Shown piece by piece: positions 33,947 to 45,326 of a DNA stretch of 64,000 nt. Source of the stretch: Rosellinia necatrix (lineage: Eukaryota; Ascomycota; Sordariomycetes; Xylariales; Xylariaceae); the NCBI GenBank assembly GCA_021209875.1, contig JAGYVD010000007.1, positions 3,286,001-3,350,000 on the forward strand, written 5' to 3'. Position numbers and translations under genes: made by a program. Positions within the stretch are counted from its first letter, which is position 1, and the number at the start of each line of letters is the position of its first letter. The notes beneath the pieces were generated by a model, which searched no databases, was not told the origin of the DNA, and saw only the letters and a program-made list of their open reading frames with translations.

Positions 33947-36900
33947 ATGGCCCAGCACGGGGCCGCCGGCTGGCCCATCGGCCCGGCCGGCTCTGGGATG
34001 GACGGCGCCAATCCCAATGGCAACGAAGGCGGCTTCGTGGGACACGTAGACCACAATACGAACCCATACCTTGGTGCCCCTGCAGGCCATGAGGGCCACT
34101 ACGAACAGGTCGGCTATGCACCGAACACCAATCCGTATGGGCAGCACGGCCATGGCAATTATGCACCCCAAAACCAGTACTCCAGTATGACCTTTGGAGT
34201 AGAGGGCCAATCTGCCTATCCTCATGATATCAGATCTATGGGCCCTGCTCAGGTGACAGCTGGGCAACCGCATGGCAGCGACTACCAGCAACCGAATGTT
34301 CCCTATGCTGCGAATGGCCAGAATTTGAACTTCCGGCAGTATAACCCTCAAGAACTTGTAGGACACTACGCTGAGTTCCCCCAGACCCAGCCGCACTCGC
34401 AGCAGCAGCAGCAGCAGCAGCATCAGCAGCAGCAGCAGCATCAGCAGCAGCAGCAGCATCAGCATCAGCATCAGCAACAGCAGCAGCATCAGCAGCAGCA
34501 TCAGCAGCAGCACCAGCAGCAGCATCAGCAGCAACAGCATCACCATGTCGGCTTGAACGATTTCCAGCGGAATTCTTGGTCGGAGTCACAGCTTCAACAC
34601 AGCTCTCCCAATCCTTATACCCAAGGTCAGCAGCTGTACGGAAATAGCCAACCTCTCCTGCGGATCGCCACAGCCTCACCTGCACAGTCGTCAACACCTA
34701 AGCCCGAACAGAGTCAACCATCATATCAGGTTGACCCAGCCTCTTCCTATCAACCGCAAACTTATGGTGGAGCATACCAAGCTCCGCAGAGCGCTGACGT
34801 TCGACATGTATATCCCACACAATCCCCGCTGCCTGCAGCCCTTGCGCCAGCAAAGAGTAACGTGGTCCCCGCCGCATCTTCAGGTCCTTCATCAACATCT
34901 CATCCGGTTGCTTGGCCGCCGCACGGTCAAGCCCAGAGACTAGGTAGCGCCCCGGTAGCGCCAAGCCCGGCTCGTAATCCGGCACTTCGTTTACCTGCGG
35001 CTGACCCACCGAGGGCAAGCTTGAAACCCAGTGCGCCTGCGGCGAATGCAGCTTCAAATGATGTTGTGATTGCTGTTCCTAAGGCTGGAAAACCCGACGA
35101 AGGGTGGAAGCCTGTTAAAGGATGCCCTTATCTCTTTATTGGAGCGGCGCCGGTGCGGCGCCAGGTGGTAACAAATACTCCTGGAGTGAAACCACACGTT
35201 GCTGGCGATAATCGGAATGGAACACGTCTCCTTCCTCTGCTTCCAGATCATCTACCGTGCGAGGTACTCCGAGAAAAGGTACGCCCTATGGTAGAGGAGC
35301 TCAAAATAGTCAGCGACAGTATCGGCAGAGCCAAGGAGCAGATAAAGGGTGCACCTATGGGGTCGGAGGATCACAAAAGACATACTGCCGATTTGAAGAA
35401 CCTAGAGGGCAGAAAAGCAAGCCTGGAAAATGAGAAGAAGAGAATAACTGGGAAGGCTGGTAAGTATGAATTCTAGCTTTGAGGTTTGATTGGTGGATTA
35501 ATTCTGTTTAGGTGTATTGAAGGTGGAAAAGAATCGCCCGACAAGCAAAACAGAGGCTGCGTTGTATGACAGCGAGAGTCTCAGCGATTTTAGTGAAGAA
35601 GAGGATCCCCAGGAGCTTATTGTTCAACAGGTACGTTGCTATTTTATTACCTACACCCGAGGTACCTACCTCAAATCGTCACCAGATACGCGTCGCTAGA
35701 CACGCGTGACTAGATGCGCGTGGTTTCTGGCAGCTAGAACCTTCTTCATACCTAGGTACCTATGGTCTTACTAGCTTGAGGTACCCATGGTCTTCCCGAC
35801 TTGAGGCGCCTATAATCTTCCTACCTACCTAGGTAGCTTAAGGGAGCCTGAGGTACCTATGGTCTTTTTACCTAGGTAGCTTGCCTGTGAAGTCGCGCTA
35901 GTGAAGCCGGGCACTCAACCTTTATTGATTTTGCACCGCGTTTCTTAATTCACTCAACTTGTTGGAAAGTGCACAGAACATCCATTTTCCATCAAAATCC
36001 ACCTTTATTGCCAAACCTTGCGTCGTTCCTTCTACGCGTATTGATGCGGTTTTCTGCGTATACATACCCTTATTCATGTCACCAGATTCTTTGACCAGTT
36101 TGGCTAATTTCTGCTTCCTTGCATAGATAATGGCTTCGGATACTCGGCCAGCTGACCCTGCCAAGGGTGTTGAATATGATGTAGTCAAGATTATGCGACA
36201 AGATGCTAGTGCCGAGCCCGGCGCTGTTTCTCAGGGCGAGAAAGAAGAGGATCGGTCCAAGGTCATCGGCCAGAGAGTGGCTGACTTTGGCAAATATGTT
36301 GTTGACCTATGCGCGGAAGCCAAGGCCTTGAGAGAGAAGAAGGCCAATGCGCCCAAAAGCCAGTCCGCTCAACTACAAGTGTCTATTGATCAGAAGTATG
36401 ATCTCGTCTGCCTAGCTCTGGAGGCAGCGCTTGAATATGGCGATGAGGAGACATTGAGAAACATGGGACAACATCTGAAACTTATGTCGGTCTTGACGAA
36501 TGTTTTGGCCCGACAATACTCTAACAAGGCCTCTCTCGTCAATGTTTCACGAGCCATTCTTCGCTTCATGTCTGAGGCCGCCACGATGGATACGGAAGTC
36601 ATCAAGAGAATCAAGTTAAACTCCACCTTGGATAAGTATGCTCCCCATCTCGATGACGAAGGAAAGCAGCTCGTGGCACAGATTTCGAAGAATGCCGAGG
36701 AGAGAACCGCCAAAATTGCCGCCGAACAACCCGTGGTTCCAAGCCAACCCAAACAAAAGCCCATTGATAGTTCGAAAGAAACCCAAGCTCCTCCTACTCA
36801 GAAAACAGCAGCCACTGCTGTCAAAGGCGCTAGTGTCGCCTCAAAACTCCAAGCGCCTCAGCTTGCCAGTGCGGCTGCCTCGGATACCATACGGAAAGAG

Positions 36901-38934
36901 ACCAAGGCCTACCCGGGTTTGGTATCTGCGAGAAAAGTCACCAATAATGCCGACAAGGTTTTGGCTAGAGCCTCACCAACGAAACGACCACGAGATGAGG
37001 ACACTGATCTCCGCGTAGCGAAGAAAGTAGCGGTAGAGAACAATGGCGGAGTGGCCGGTGCCGGCAGAACAGTTCCCGCTGTAGGTTCTAACTCCACGGC
37101 TCAACCAAATGCCTCGACAAATGGACAAACACGCTCTCGATCTTCAGGATCTACGGTTCTTAGTAAATCCCGCACAGCTCCAAAGCAAACAGTGAAAAAG
37201 CCACAGCCTCAATCATCTACAGCTTCAACCATTAGTGGCTTGCTCGACGAGATCGCCAACCCAGCCGAGAAACCTAAACCGCAAGAGCCGCCTGTAAAGC
37301 TTACTGAAACCCCAGAAGAGAAGGAACGTAGACTGCGTAAGGAATCACGAAAGGGGCGGTCTGTCTGGTGGAAGCCTGAAGGCCAGCTCGTTGAGATCCG
37401 ATACTTTGAGCCCGATTCTACCGAAGACGAAGGCCGAGCTACTAACATGACTCGGGACGTGCGGAATAATCGCCAGGAGGGGAAAATGCTGAAGCACATG
37501 CGTCAGAAGGAAGAGGGGGGGAATGGGGAGAATGACGAGGATGATGATGGAAATCCGACAGAGACAGAAATTCGCCCTTGGGTTGCGCCTCAACTTACTG
37601 ATAATTCCTCTATGGACAGTGATCAACGGGCGAGGAACTACGTAACCCGTGGTGGTACCCGCGAAGTTGAATCGGAGCAAAGGAGAGTCATGGAGGATTA
37701 CGAGAATCGCGAGTTGATGGCTATATACACAACCAGATCAGAAATTCCCGATACGCCTCGTTCCCCTCCGAGAGACACAGTCGAACCCTTTATTCCACCG
37801 AGAGAGGTGGGTTTGCAGGTAGCCGATTCGACAAGAGTGGAAATCCTCAAGCGTTTGTCAGAGGCGAGAGAGTTTGGACCAATTGCTGCCACCAGAGCGG
37901 CACTCCAACGCCTAGGGATGTCTTCCAACAGCGGACCTGGCCCGACATCGAGTCGCCGCGGCACTGAGTCGAATACGACATCAACACATTTGGCGAGTGG
38001 GGGTCGCATGATGACTCAGGAAGAGCGTGATGCACAAGTCTTGGCCCTACTCCAGTCCGATCGAGCGAAAAACTATGTCGATCCCGATCCCCATGACCCG
38101 GCCAACCCAAAGGTTATTGAGCCTCCCGCATCTAGAGACGAAACTGTACAAAAAGCGTTCTCAAATCTCCAGAACATCGTGGACGAAATGAAATTGAAGC
38201 AAGCCGCACCTCCATCTATTGTGCCTTCTCAGGCTTATGCTGGTTATAGTCATGACCTTGCCCGTAACCTACTCGGAACGAACCAGGGCCAATACAGTGC
38301 ACCCCAACCCGACCACCTTGCAATGTATCAAGCACAAGGTCAAGCACAGCCCCATATGCAACAGCAGCAGGGCTATTCGCAGCTTGCCCCCCAAGTTTCC
38401 GATCAATACGCAGCAATCCTACAGCAGGTCCAAGCTTTGCAAAACCCCCAGGCGGCCCAAAATCCTGCGCCACCGCAGCCTGCTCCGACCCAGCCCGACA
38501 ATGGCCTTGCCAGTCTATTAGCGACTCTCAGTCATTCTACGCAGCCAGCTCAAGCAGCCACGCAAGATCCTAACTTGGCAGCTTGGCAGAACTGGGCACA
38601 GAGTCAAGCTCAAGCATATGGTGCCGGCGCCCCAGCCCAGGCTCAGGTGCAGGGCCAGGGCTATCCTTCCTACTCCCAGCCATATGACGCTGCCTCGCGT
38701 GACGAATCGGCCTACAGCTCGCACAAGCAAGACTACCAGTCCCAGGGACAGTATAACAGAGATAGCAGCGAGCGCGGAAAACGCAACGAGTTCCATCGTG
38801 CAACTAAGGAACATAAGGGCATCAACCGCGCGCTCATTGGCACTAAACCGTGCACATTCTGGGCCAAAGGCCAATGCGCCAAAGGCGATAATTGCACATT
38901 CCGACACGACCCTAACGATCTCAAAAAAGCATAA
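33947..38934 (+). CDS. PNUTS/Ppn1-like PP1 regulatory subunit with CCCH zinc finger
   Basis: Three exons: 33947-35459, 35512-35630 and 36127-38934, 1479 residues. Both junctions are in phase (KAG-GVLKV; LIVQQ-IMASD). Residues about 1-380 are disordered, with a Gln/His tract at about 150-200. Residues about 385-510 hold a conserved block (GWKPVKGCPYLFIGAAPVRR) and a coiled coil. Residues about 600-735 look like a helical TFIIS N-terminal-like bundle. At about 950, RKGRSVWWKPEGQL followed by IRYFEPD matches the PP1-docking RVxF region of human PNUTS. The C-terminus has one CCCH finger, C-x7-C-x5-C-x3-H, at about 1452-1470. PNUTS and fission yeast Ppn1 bring PP1 to the cleavage/polyadenylation machinery and RNA polymerase II. 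The domain order supports this role; it is inferred from memory of the motifs. Splitting it into two genes would leave exon 2 unexplained. Confidence 0.78.
34397..34548. repeat. CAG/CAT trinucleotide repeat coding poly-Gln/His
   Basis: Imperfect CAG repeats interrupted by CAT encode a Gln-rich tract with regular His (QQQQQH units) in the PNUTS-like protein. The antisense strand reads as poly-Leu or poly-Ala and is not a gene. Confidence 0.95.
35640..35890. repeat. Degenerate GGTACCTATGGTCTT repeats in intron 2 of the PNUTS-like gene
   Basis: Three to four diverged copies of a unit with TTGAGGTACCTATGGTCTT and CTACCTAGGTAGCTT occur within the 496-nt second intron, which is much longer than the others in this window. 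Confidence 0.7.
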
Positions 38935-39740
38935 TGAACCGTCCCGAATTTCACAGCTCACTGCCCAGTTGAGCTCTTTGCATTGCGATCATAGGCGTGG
39001 GGTTATCTGAATTATGGTTTTTCCTCTCCGGCCCCTGTAGTTTTTGGTATTCGAAACCAAAAATGAAGGAAAGGAGAGAAAAAGCCATGTTGTTTATTTT
39101 CTGTATGTTGACGTATTGGCTAGACCTGGAGGAGGTGGCCATGATTTGAGGTAAAGCTTGACTTTGCCGTGTATAAATTTGCTAGGTTTGCGGGTCTTTG
39201 ATAAGTGGAATTTTCTGCGAAAAAGGCGGGCGATCAACGACTGTTTTTGCTTCTTCATATTGGCTTTGCATTGCATTGTACCATACGATACGACCAGGCG
39301 AACAAAACGGTGGGGTTGGGAGCATGCGACCGGGAACGGGATGTCGAGAGAATCGACGATGGATCAATCCCTGTACTTGTAGGCCAAGTCACACGATACA
39401 GCATTAATTAATTAAAAAAAATAAAAAAAAAACCCCTGTTCTTGCGTAGGTAATTTTGGTGATTTGTACAATTGATCCCCGATAGTAAGAAAGCCCATGA
39501 TACCATTGCTGGAGGAGTTGCCGTAGTGGACAAGTATGTGCTGATGGAAAATAAACCAAGTATGCGCCAACTCAAGACAAAAAAACCAGCTTCTAAAAAA
39601 TTCGACTCCTACACAAGGTTCACTATCTCTCGATCCTTTCGGTAACTCTATTCTCCAATCTTACACATGCCGGTATCACTCCCACTCCCCCCCCCCCTTC
39701 CTCTTTCATCGTGGGCTCGGGTGCCCGTCCCGCCTCGGAT
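38935..39740. other. Intergenic 3'-3' spacer
   Basis: Convergent spacer between the PNUTS-like gene and PPC decarboxylase. Contains a poly-A stretch near 39413-39432 and a C run near 39688-39696. No gene seen. Confidence 0.65.
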
Positions 39741-41122
39741 TTACGCTGCCGCCGCATGGCCCAAACCAAGTCGGTCCTCGATGATGGCCACGATCTGGGT
39801 CCACTCGATCATGGCGCCGTCGCCGGCGTCGCCACAGGCGAGGACTTTGCTCTGCGGGCGGAGGACCTCGAACCAGCCGTCGTAGTTCCCATCGTCGCTG
39901 TCGCCGCCGTAGCTGTAGCCGTAGCCGTAGCCATCGTCATTCACCTCCTGGGATGCGGGCGGGCTCTCGGGCGCGGATCCGTCGTCCGCCGCCGCCGCCG
40001 CCGCGGGCAATTTGTCGCGCACCCCCCACTCCTCCTCCAGGACGCGCAGCTGCTTGGCGGTTATGGGGTGGCGCCACATCGCCGTGTTCACTGCGGTGCG
40101 GGGGGGGGTGTGAAAGTCAGCGAAATTTTCCGCGGAAAAGGGGAGTTGAGTGGACAGGGTTAAGACTACGTACTTGCGGGTGCGACGATGATGCGTCGTT
40201 TCTTGACTCGCCTGTTCGGGTTCGACACCCCGTCTAGGTCGCCCCGCGGGTCCCACGCGCGCACCACCGAGGTCAGAAGACTGTCGGCGAACCCGCCTGA
40301 TATTTTCGCCAATGTGTTTGCGCTGGGGTAAGGGATTAGTAATCGCTTACATGGAGATGGAGGAGCTTGGAGATGCGAAAGGGGTCGAGCACTCTGGAAT
40401 GCTTACCTAAGAGGCGCAATTACCAGGACGTCGGCCCATCGGCGGAGTTCAATATGTAAGATACCGTCTCCTCTCTACCATAGATGATGTGAGTCATGTA
40501 TATTTTGCAATGCGCTGGAGTGGCGCGGGGACGCTGGAGACATCACTTACTATCCACGGTACTTTCCACTCATCCGCGTCTACGTACTGCTAGATGTCAG
40601 CATATCGTCTCTGCACTCTACTCCTTGCCTTTTACACCCTAGCTAGCTAAATAGGGGGGGATATTACACACTAGTAAACGTTAGCAAACATTTCAGCGAA
40701 GATATTAAGCAGGAAACAATGAAATTAAAGGTCGCGTGATCTACTCACCAACAGCATCGACATTGGGAAGGTCAGTTAGCGTAGATACCGGCGGCTGCTC
40801 TCTCGACTGGCCTGATAGAAATCGCGATGCCGACGGTGTCAAGATGATCCGGATAGAGAGCTGGCTCGCGGGATACTTGGACAGCGCCTGAATTATGTTG
40901 GGTAGTTTGATGGTGGCGACGCTGCCTCTAAATCTGGGGTCACCAAAGATGTCCGAGCCAGCTGGCAATTAGAGTTGGATATTACAGGAGGGGCATTTCT
41001 TACGAGCAAGCGAGGAGGAGATGGATTTTGCCATCGGTAAGAGAGGCCGTGAGAGCCTCTGTGGAATTCCTGCCTCTGCGGGCGTGGTACGGGTCACGCC
41101 CGTTCGAGACGGTTTGAAGCAT
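39741..41122 (-). CDS. Phosphopantothenoylcysteine decarboxylase (Hal3/Cab3 family)
   Basis: Six exons on the complement: 41122-41004, 40927-40753, 40586-40551, 40474-40407, 40322-40174 and 40090-39741, about 298 residues. The flavoprotein removes CO2 from phosphopantothenoylcysteine in coenzyme A synthesis. The FMN site KIHLLLACSGSVATIKL, the catalytic His region ILHIELRRWADVLVIAPLSA, the PAMNTAMW substrate motif and the catalytic Cys (about 268) in LACGDAGDGAM are all present. Residues about 208-252 are an acidic, Gly/Tyr-rich insertion. The junction of exons 2 and 3 is uncertain: the strong donor GTGAGT at 40748 gives the wrong phase, and only a weak GTTGGT donor four bases upstream keeps the frame (reading NVDA-YVDADEW). 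The GRX5 gene diverges from it. Confidence 0.85.
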
Positions 41123-41242
41123 GGTGAGAGCTGTCGCGGGAGACTGTCTTGTTTTATCTTGTTTTGTCTTATTTGCCTCGTTTGTCCTGTTAGAATTTCT
41201 ATGCGAACCGAGGTATGATGATGAAAGAGAGAGAGAGTATAA

Positions 41243-41274
<32 letters not shown>

Positions 41275-41692
41275 GGAGGAGGAAGAAGGGGAGGAGAAAG
41301 AGGGGGAAAGAGGAGAAGGACAAGAAAGGGGAGAGGGATAAATATATAGCAAGCGAAAGAATTAAATAGGTAGTGTGAAGAAACAGGTAGACGGGCAGAC
41401 GAGGCTCGTATGAAGGCTTCAACAGATCGGCATCTGAATAAATACCTACTGCCTGGCCTTGGTTGGTACCAGCCAGCCAGCCCAGCCAGCCAGCTCGCTA
41501 TCAGAATGTCCTGATGTAGGCGGTTGTATAACCATCCGCTTTAGGAAGGTCCACCCGAGAATCCTATTGCCAGCGGTACGTATATGTGAGATCTGAAATC
41601 GGCACCCTTGGAAACGTCAATTGCCCCCTTGAGCCTTGTCTGGCGGAGGTCCAGCATCACCCAGCTTCGCCTAGCATCATAGAGGGGTCTTT

Positions 41693-41734
41693 TTAGCTCC
41701 TGCCAGCTTCTGCCAGCTCCTGCCAGCTCCTGCT
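41693..41734. repeat. 10-bp minisatellite GCTCCTGCCA
   Basis: Four tandem units of GCTCCTGCCA with one C-to-T variant in the second copy. Confidence 0.85.
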
Positions 41735-41997
41735 TTGGGCCCTCCGTCATCAGCGGGATGCGCTTGGACGGTCATTGGCCCGCCCGGCATTGACGCGACG
41801 CAGAATGGGGCAAGCGTTAGCGTATCTCCCCTGTACCCGACCCGGCGCGGCTGTCGTGTGTCTTGCCCGTTGCGCATCCGTTGCGCATATCGCTCGGTTA
41901 ATGCATACGCTAGCATACCTGGGGACGCATTTAATTACCTGGATAGTACCTACCTAACCTAGAAGTAGGTACCGAGGTACCTGTGCGGCTATGCCCG

Positions 41998-42058
41998 CCT
42001 GCCCATGGCTGTTCATGGCTGCCCATGGCTGCCCATGGCTGCCCATGGTTGTCCATGT
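41998..42058. repeat. 10-bp minisatellite GCCCATGGCT
   Basis: Six tandem units of GCCCATGGCT, some slightly changed (GTTCATGGCT, GTCCATGTAC), ending about 100 bp before the GRX5 ATG. Each unit contains an ATG and an NcoI-type CCATGG palindrome. Confidence 0.9.
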
Positions 42059-42159
42059 ACCTATCAGACGTGCCTATCGCTTCGTCCCCATTAAAAATCG
42101 CCGAGCTACAGCGACCGCAGCACCACCCTTTCCAATCTACATCCCACAATCACGCCACC

Positions 42160-42834
42160 ATGTTCTACAGGCCTTTGCTCTCAGCCGTAAGTCCTTCCCG
42201 GGGGGTCATCGGTCACGAGGCGGACGACACGACTCGCTCGATTAACATGACTCGACTAACATGACTTCTTTCGTCTCTCGCCCGTAGAGCCTGCGGCAAG
42301 CAGCGCGCCCCGTCGCCCGACAGGCCCTGTCACGGCCGGCTCCCTTCCTGGCAGCGTCCCAATGGCGCCTGTTGTCCGACCACACGAGACAGGCTATCGA
42401 GAAGGCTGTCAGCTCCGCGCCCGTGGTGCTGTTCATGAAGGGCACGCCCGAGACGCCCCAGTGCGGCTTCTCGCGGGCCAGCATCCAGATCTTGGGCTTG
42501 CAGGGTGTAGACCCCGATAAGTTCGCCGCCTTCAACGTCCTGGAAGACGAGGAGCTACGGTCAGGTACGAATACGACCACACCCGCGGACTACGGCGGAC
42601 CACGGGGGACGTTCCGTTTTGCTGAGAAGAAGGCTGCTAACGCGAATCCTTTTCCCTTCGTCCGTAGGCATCAAGGAATTCTCCGACTGGCCCACCATCC
42701 CTCAGCTATACCTCGAGAAAGAGTTCGTCGGCGGCTGCGACATTCTTGTCTCCATGCACCAGGACGGCTCGCTTGCGAAGATGCTCGAGGAGAAGGGTGT
42801 CTTGGCCCCGGTAGGCGGGTCATCATCATCATAA
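42160..42834 (+). CDS. GRX5: Mitochondrial monothiol glutaredoxin Grx5
   Basis: Three exons: 42160-42186, 42288-42564 and 42668-42834, 156 residues. A 27-nt first exon and the start of the second encode an Arg/Ala-rich mitochondrial presequence ([23 protein letters not shown]). The monothiol active site CGFS is at residues 68-71, preceded by [13 protein letters not shown], and the glutathione-binding blocks WPTIPQLY and GGCDI follow. Exon 2 ends at CGGTCAG before GTACGA, giving [14 protein letters not shown]. Grx5 transfers [2Fe-2S] clusters from the Isu scaffold in the mitochondrial matrix, so it supports Fe-S enzymes such as the aconitase in this window. The C-terminus is a short Ser run. 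Confidence 0.93.
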
Positions 42835-45326
42835 TGGCTATCGGCCGAGTCAAAAGTGAGAATGAATATATAGACGGCATGCAACTCTGCTCTGTACGAT
42901 TAAAACATATACGGGCTTGGTGTATAATAGGAATGCCTTATGAACGGAACGTTTCCAGACTCCTCCCAGACCCCCAACGCCTCCTCCCCAGACCGAGTGG
43001 TGATGGAACGTGGATGGCCGGGGTGGGCCCCGGTCGCGTTTCGAGGGATCGACACGGCTCTCCTCAAACTCGGGAGCCTTGCTTATATATAAGCTCTTAT
43101 AGTTAACTTCGGATCCTGCCACGCACGCTCGTGGCCATCGGAGAGCTCGGAACCCCGCCTTTTCCCCCCCTGGATACTCACGCATCTACCTCGGATACTG
43201 AAAGGTACCCTGATTAGACGATCAACCTCGATAAAATAACCTTGGTTCTTAGTGTTACACTTACTCACTATGCCGCCGGCCCCGCAACCGCCCTCTCGGA
43301 CGCACCTCCTCCCACAACGGAGCAGACCGGAAAGCCCCTGTCCCTTCTTCGGTTCACCCGCAAGTCGAACAACCCGACAGATCTCGTGAATTGCCGAAGC
43401 CCGTCCTAGTGTAGGTGATGGCGGCGATATACGAAGACCCTAGATACCCTCGCATACCAGGCTAATGAAAGAAAGCTAGCCGACAGTTCCCAATTCTTGC
43501 CTCTCTTGGTACTCCTTATCTAAACTGGGGACCTAAGGCTCGGGTGGCTGGCTCACTATAAACCTCTTGAGTCATCACACCCCGGCAGTTAAGGGTCTGG
43601 TCGCTACATTGGAGATTCGGCTACCATCAAAATCTCCGAGAGCCTTCCTAACGTATAAACTATTTGCTACATTCAAGACGTTATCTCGTTTCAAACAACA
43701 CAATTTTCCGGATCACGCAACCTTCGTGATATTGGCATGGCCGGATGTATAAGTCACTTGGATGCTTTGGAGTAAAGGTAAGGTGAACCGATATTGGCTT
43801 ACTTAACATCTTAGCAACCAACCAACCAACCTCCTTATTGAATAGACTTCTTTATGGGTCTGACACAATGCATGCATCCTCCAACATTGTTAAAAATAGA
43901 ATTCTTTCCATTATACCGACGTATTCTACCATGTTTCCGAATATCTCAGGTCTATTATCACCTTGACTTTGCGAGCTACTGTTTTATAAGCCGGGGGGTC
44001 ATCGGTGGCTGTAGTGGTGTTGATGCCCCCGGATAAAAAATAAAGAACATTGATAGAGTCATGAGAGACTAATAAATTCACTTTATATGACAAGATTCTT
44101 TCATCCGGTGACGAAATCATTTTTTTTCGAATTGTCAGGCGTTTGGGGCCGTTCACCACCCTTACTTCATCTTCACTAGTCATGTTTATATAATCTACAT
44201 CTCTTTGTCAGCTTGCCCAAACTAGGAATTAAATAGATGGTTTCTTCGCGGTCGCGGTCCTCTTGACCCAAATTGCTATGAGGGGCAGAGAGGTGACATA
44301 AAACCCGTGTTATCGACTCAAATGCAGCGCAGAGCTAGATATCTCGTTACCGTGGTCGTCTTAAAGAGCTTATTCTATTGGAATGAGTATAATTTGGAGC
44401 CTGGCTTTGGCTTGTAAACGTGTTGGGTGATCATGTCGACTGCGTGAGGTACTTTATCCGCCGATTTTGAATATCAGGGGTTCAGATCGAGGACATTACC
44501 CCCTTTCTTCTCCCATAGATGCACAGTTAGGCGCTTAGGCTAAATAACTAAGCCTTGGCCTTGGATTTATGCTGTTATCGTGAATAGAACGTTTGGAGTG
44601 AAGTTTAGTCAGCAGTGTGGGTAGCGTCTCAATAATCAATAATAAGTAAGTAGTAGTAGTAGTATAGGGCAAGACGTTAGTATCATTGATTTCGAGGCCT
44701 CCCTTGTTAATCATGAGAAGCTTCAAATCCTTATATACACCGGTATGCCACTGTATGTAATTAGCCTATTCGGGTAGAGTTAGTGTCAATCGTCTACTTT
44801 CCTGCTTGTTTCCATAACTACTTACTATACACTTTAATCATAACGTGAGGTTTTCCGTTCGTTCCTATTTAGTGTGGAAACCGACAACTATAGATCTTTT
44901 AATAATCTGACAAGCATCATGAGGCGATGTTCTTTTTTAAAGGATCGCGGGAGTTAAAAAAGACAAGTGCGTGATCCACTTCAATATATATACTCAAATA
45001 AATCGAGGCCTTCGCCCGGACACAGCCATGCCGCCAAGGAGATCGGCCGCGCTCTCTCTAATTTCGGAGACCGTGGGCCGACTCGGAGAGCGCCAACGCA
45101 TCCCGGACACCGAGCCTAAACAAATGCTGCCTTGCCGGATATTATAATAAAATCCGCCCTTCCAAACCGTTGACCGACGGCGATTCTTACAACCAAAGCC
45201 CAGCACAAATGACCAATTTTACGGCTTCAACACCTACCCGGAACCTAAAAATATTCCTATTTCGGCTGTCTGTCTGTCTGTCTGTCTAGTCTAGTCTAGT
45301 CTACCGTTGCTAAATAGACGAGAGCT
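42835..45326. other. AT-rich intergenic region
   Basis: About 2.5 kb. The part from about 43570 to 45300 is AT-rich, with many stops in all frames and no family similarity. It ends with TCTG repeats (about 45269-45288) and CTAGT repeats (about 45288-45303) directly before the very GC-rich beta-helix gene. Confidence 0.6.

Larger units (their letters stand above)
41123..42159. other. Divergent promoter region PPC decarboxylase / GRX5 with minisatellites
   Basis: Contains a GAC trinucleotide run (about 41248-41272), purine-rich GGA repeats (about 41272-41335), CAGC repeats (about 41469-41494), two 10-bp minisatellites (separate entries) and the motif TACCTACCTAACCTAG with GTAGGTACCGAGGTACC (about 41947-41981). 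No gene. Confidence 0.75.

Noticed and set aside
33881..34697. Long minus-strand open frames with poly-Leu and poly-Ala runs
   Set aside because: They are the antisense of the CAG/CAT repeat of the PNUTS-like gene; no independent coding evidence.
35922..36188. 88-codon minus-strand frame across intron 2 and exon 3 of the PNUTS-like gene
   Set aside because: Antisense to a well-supported exon start; no independent signals.
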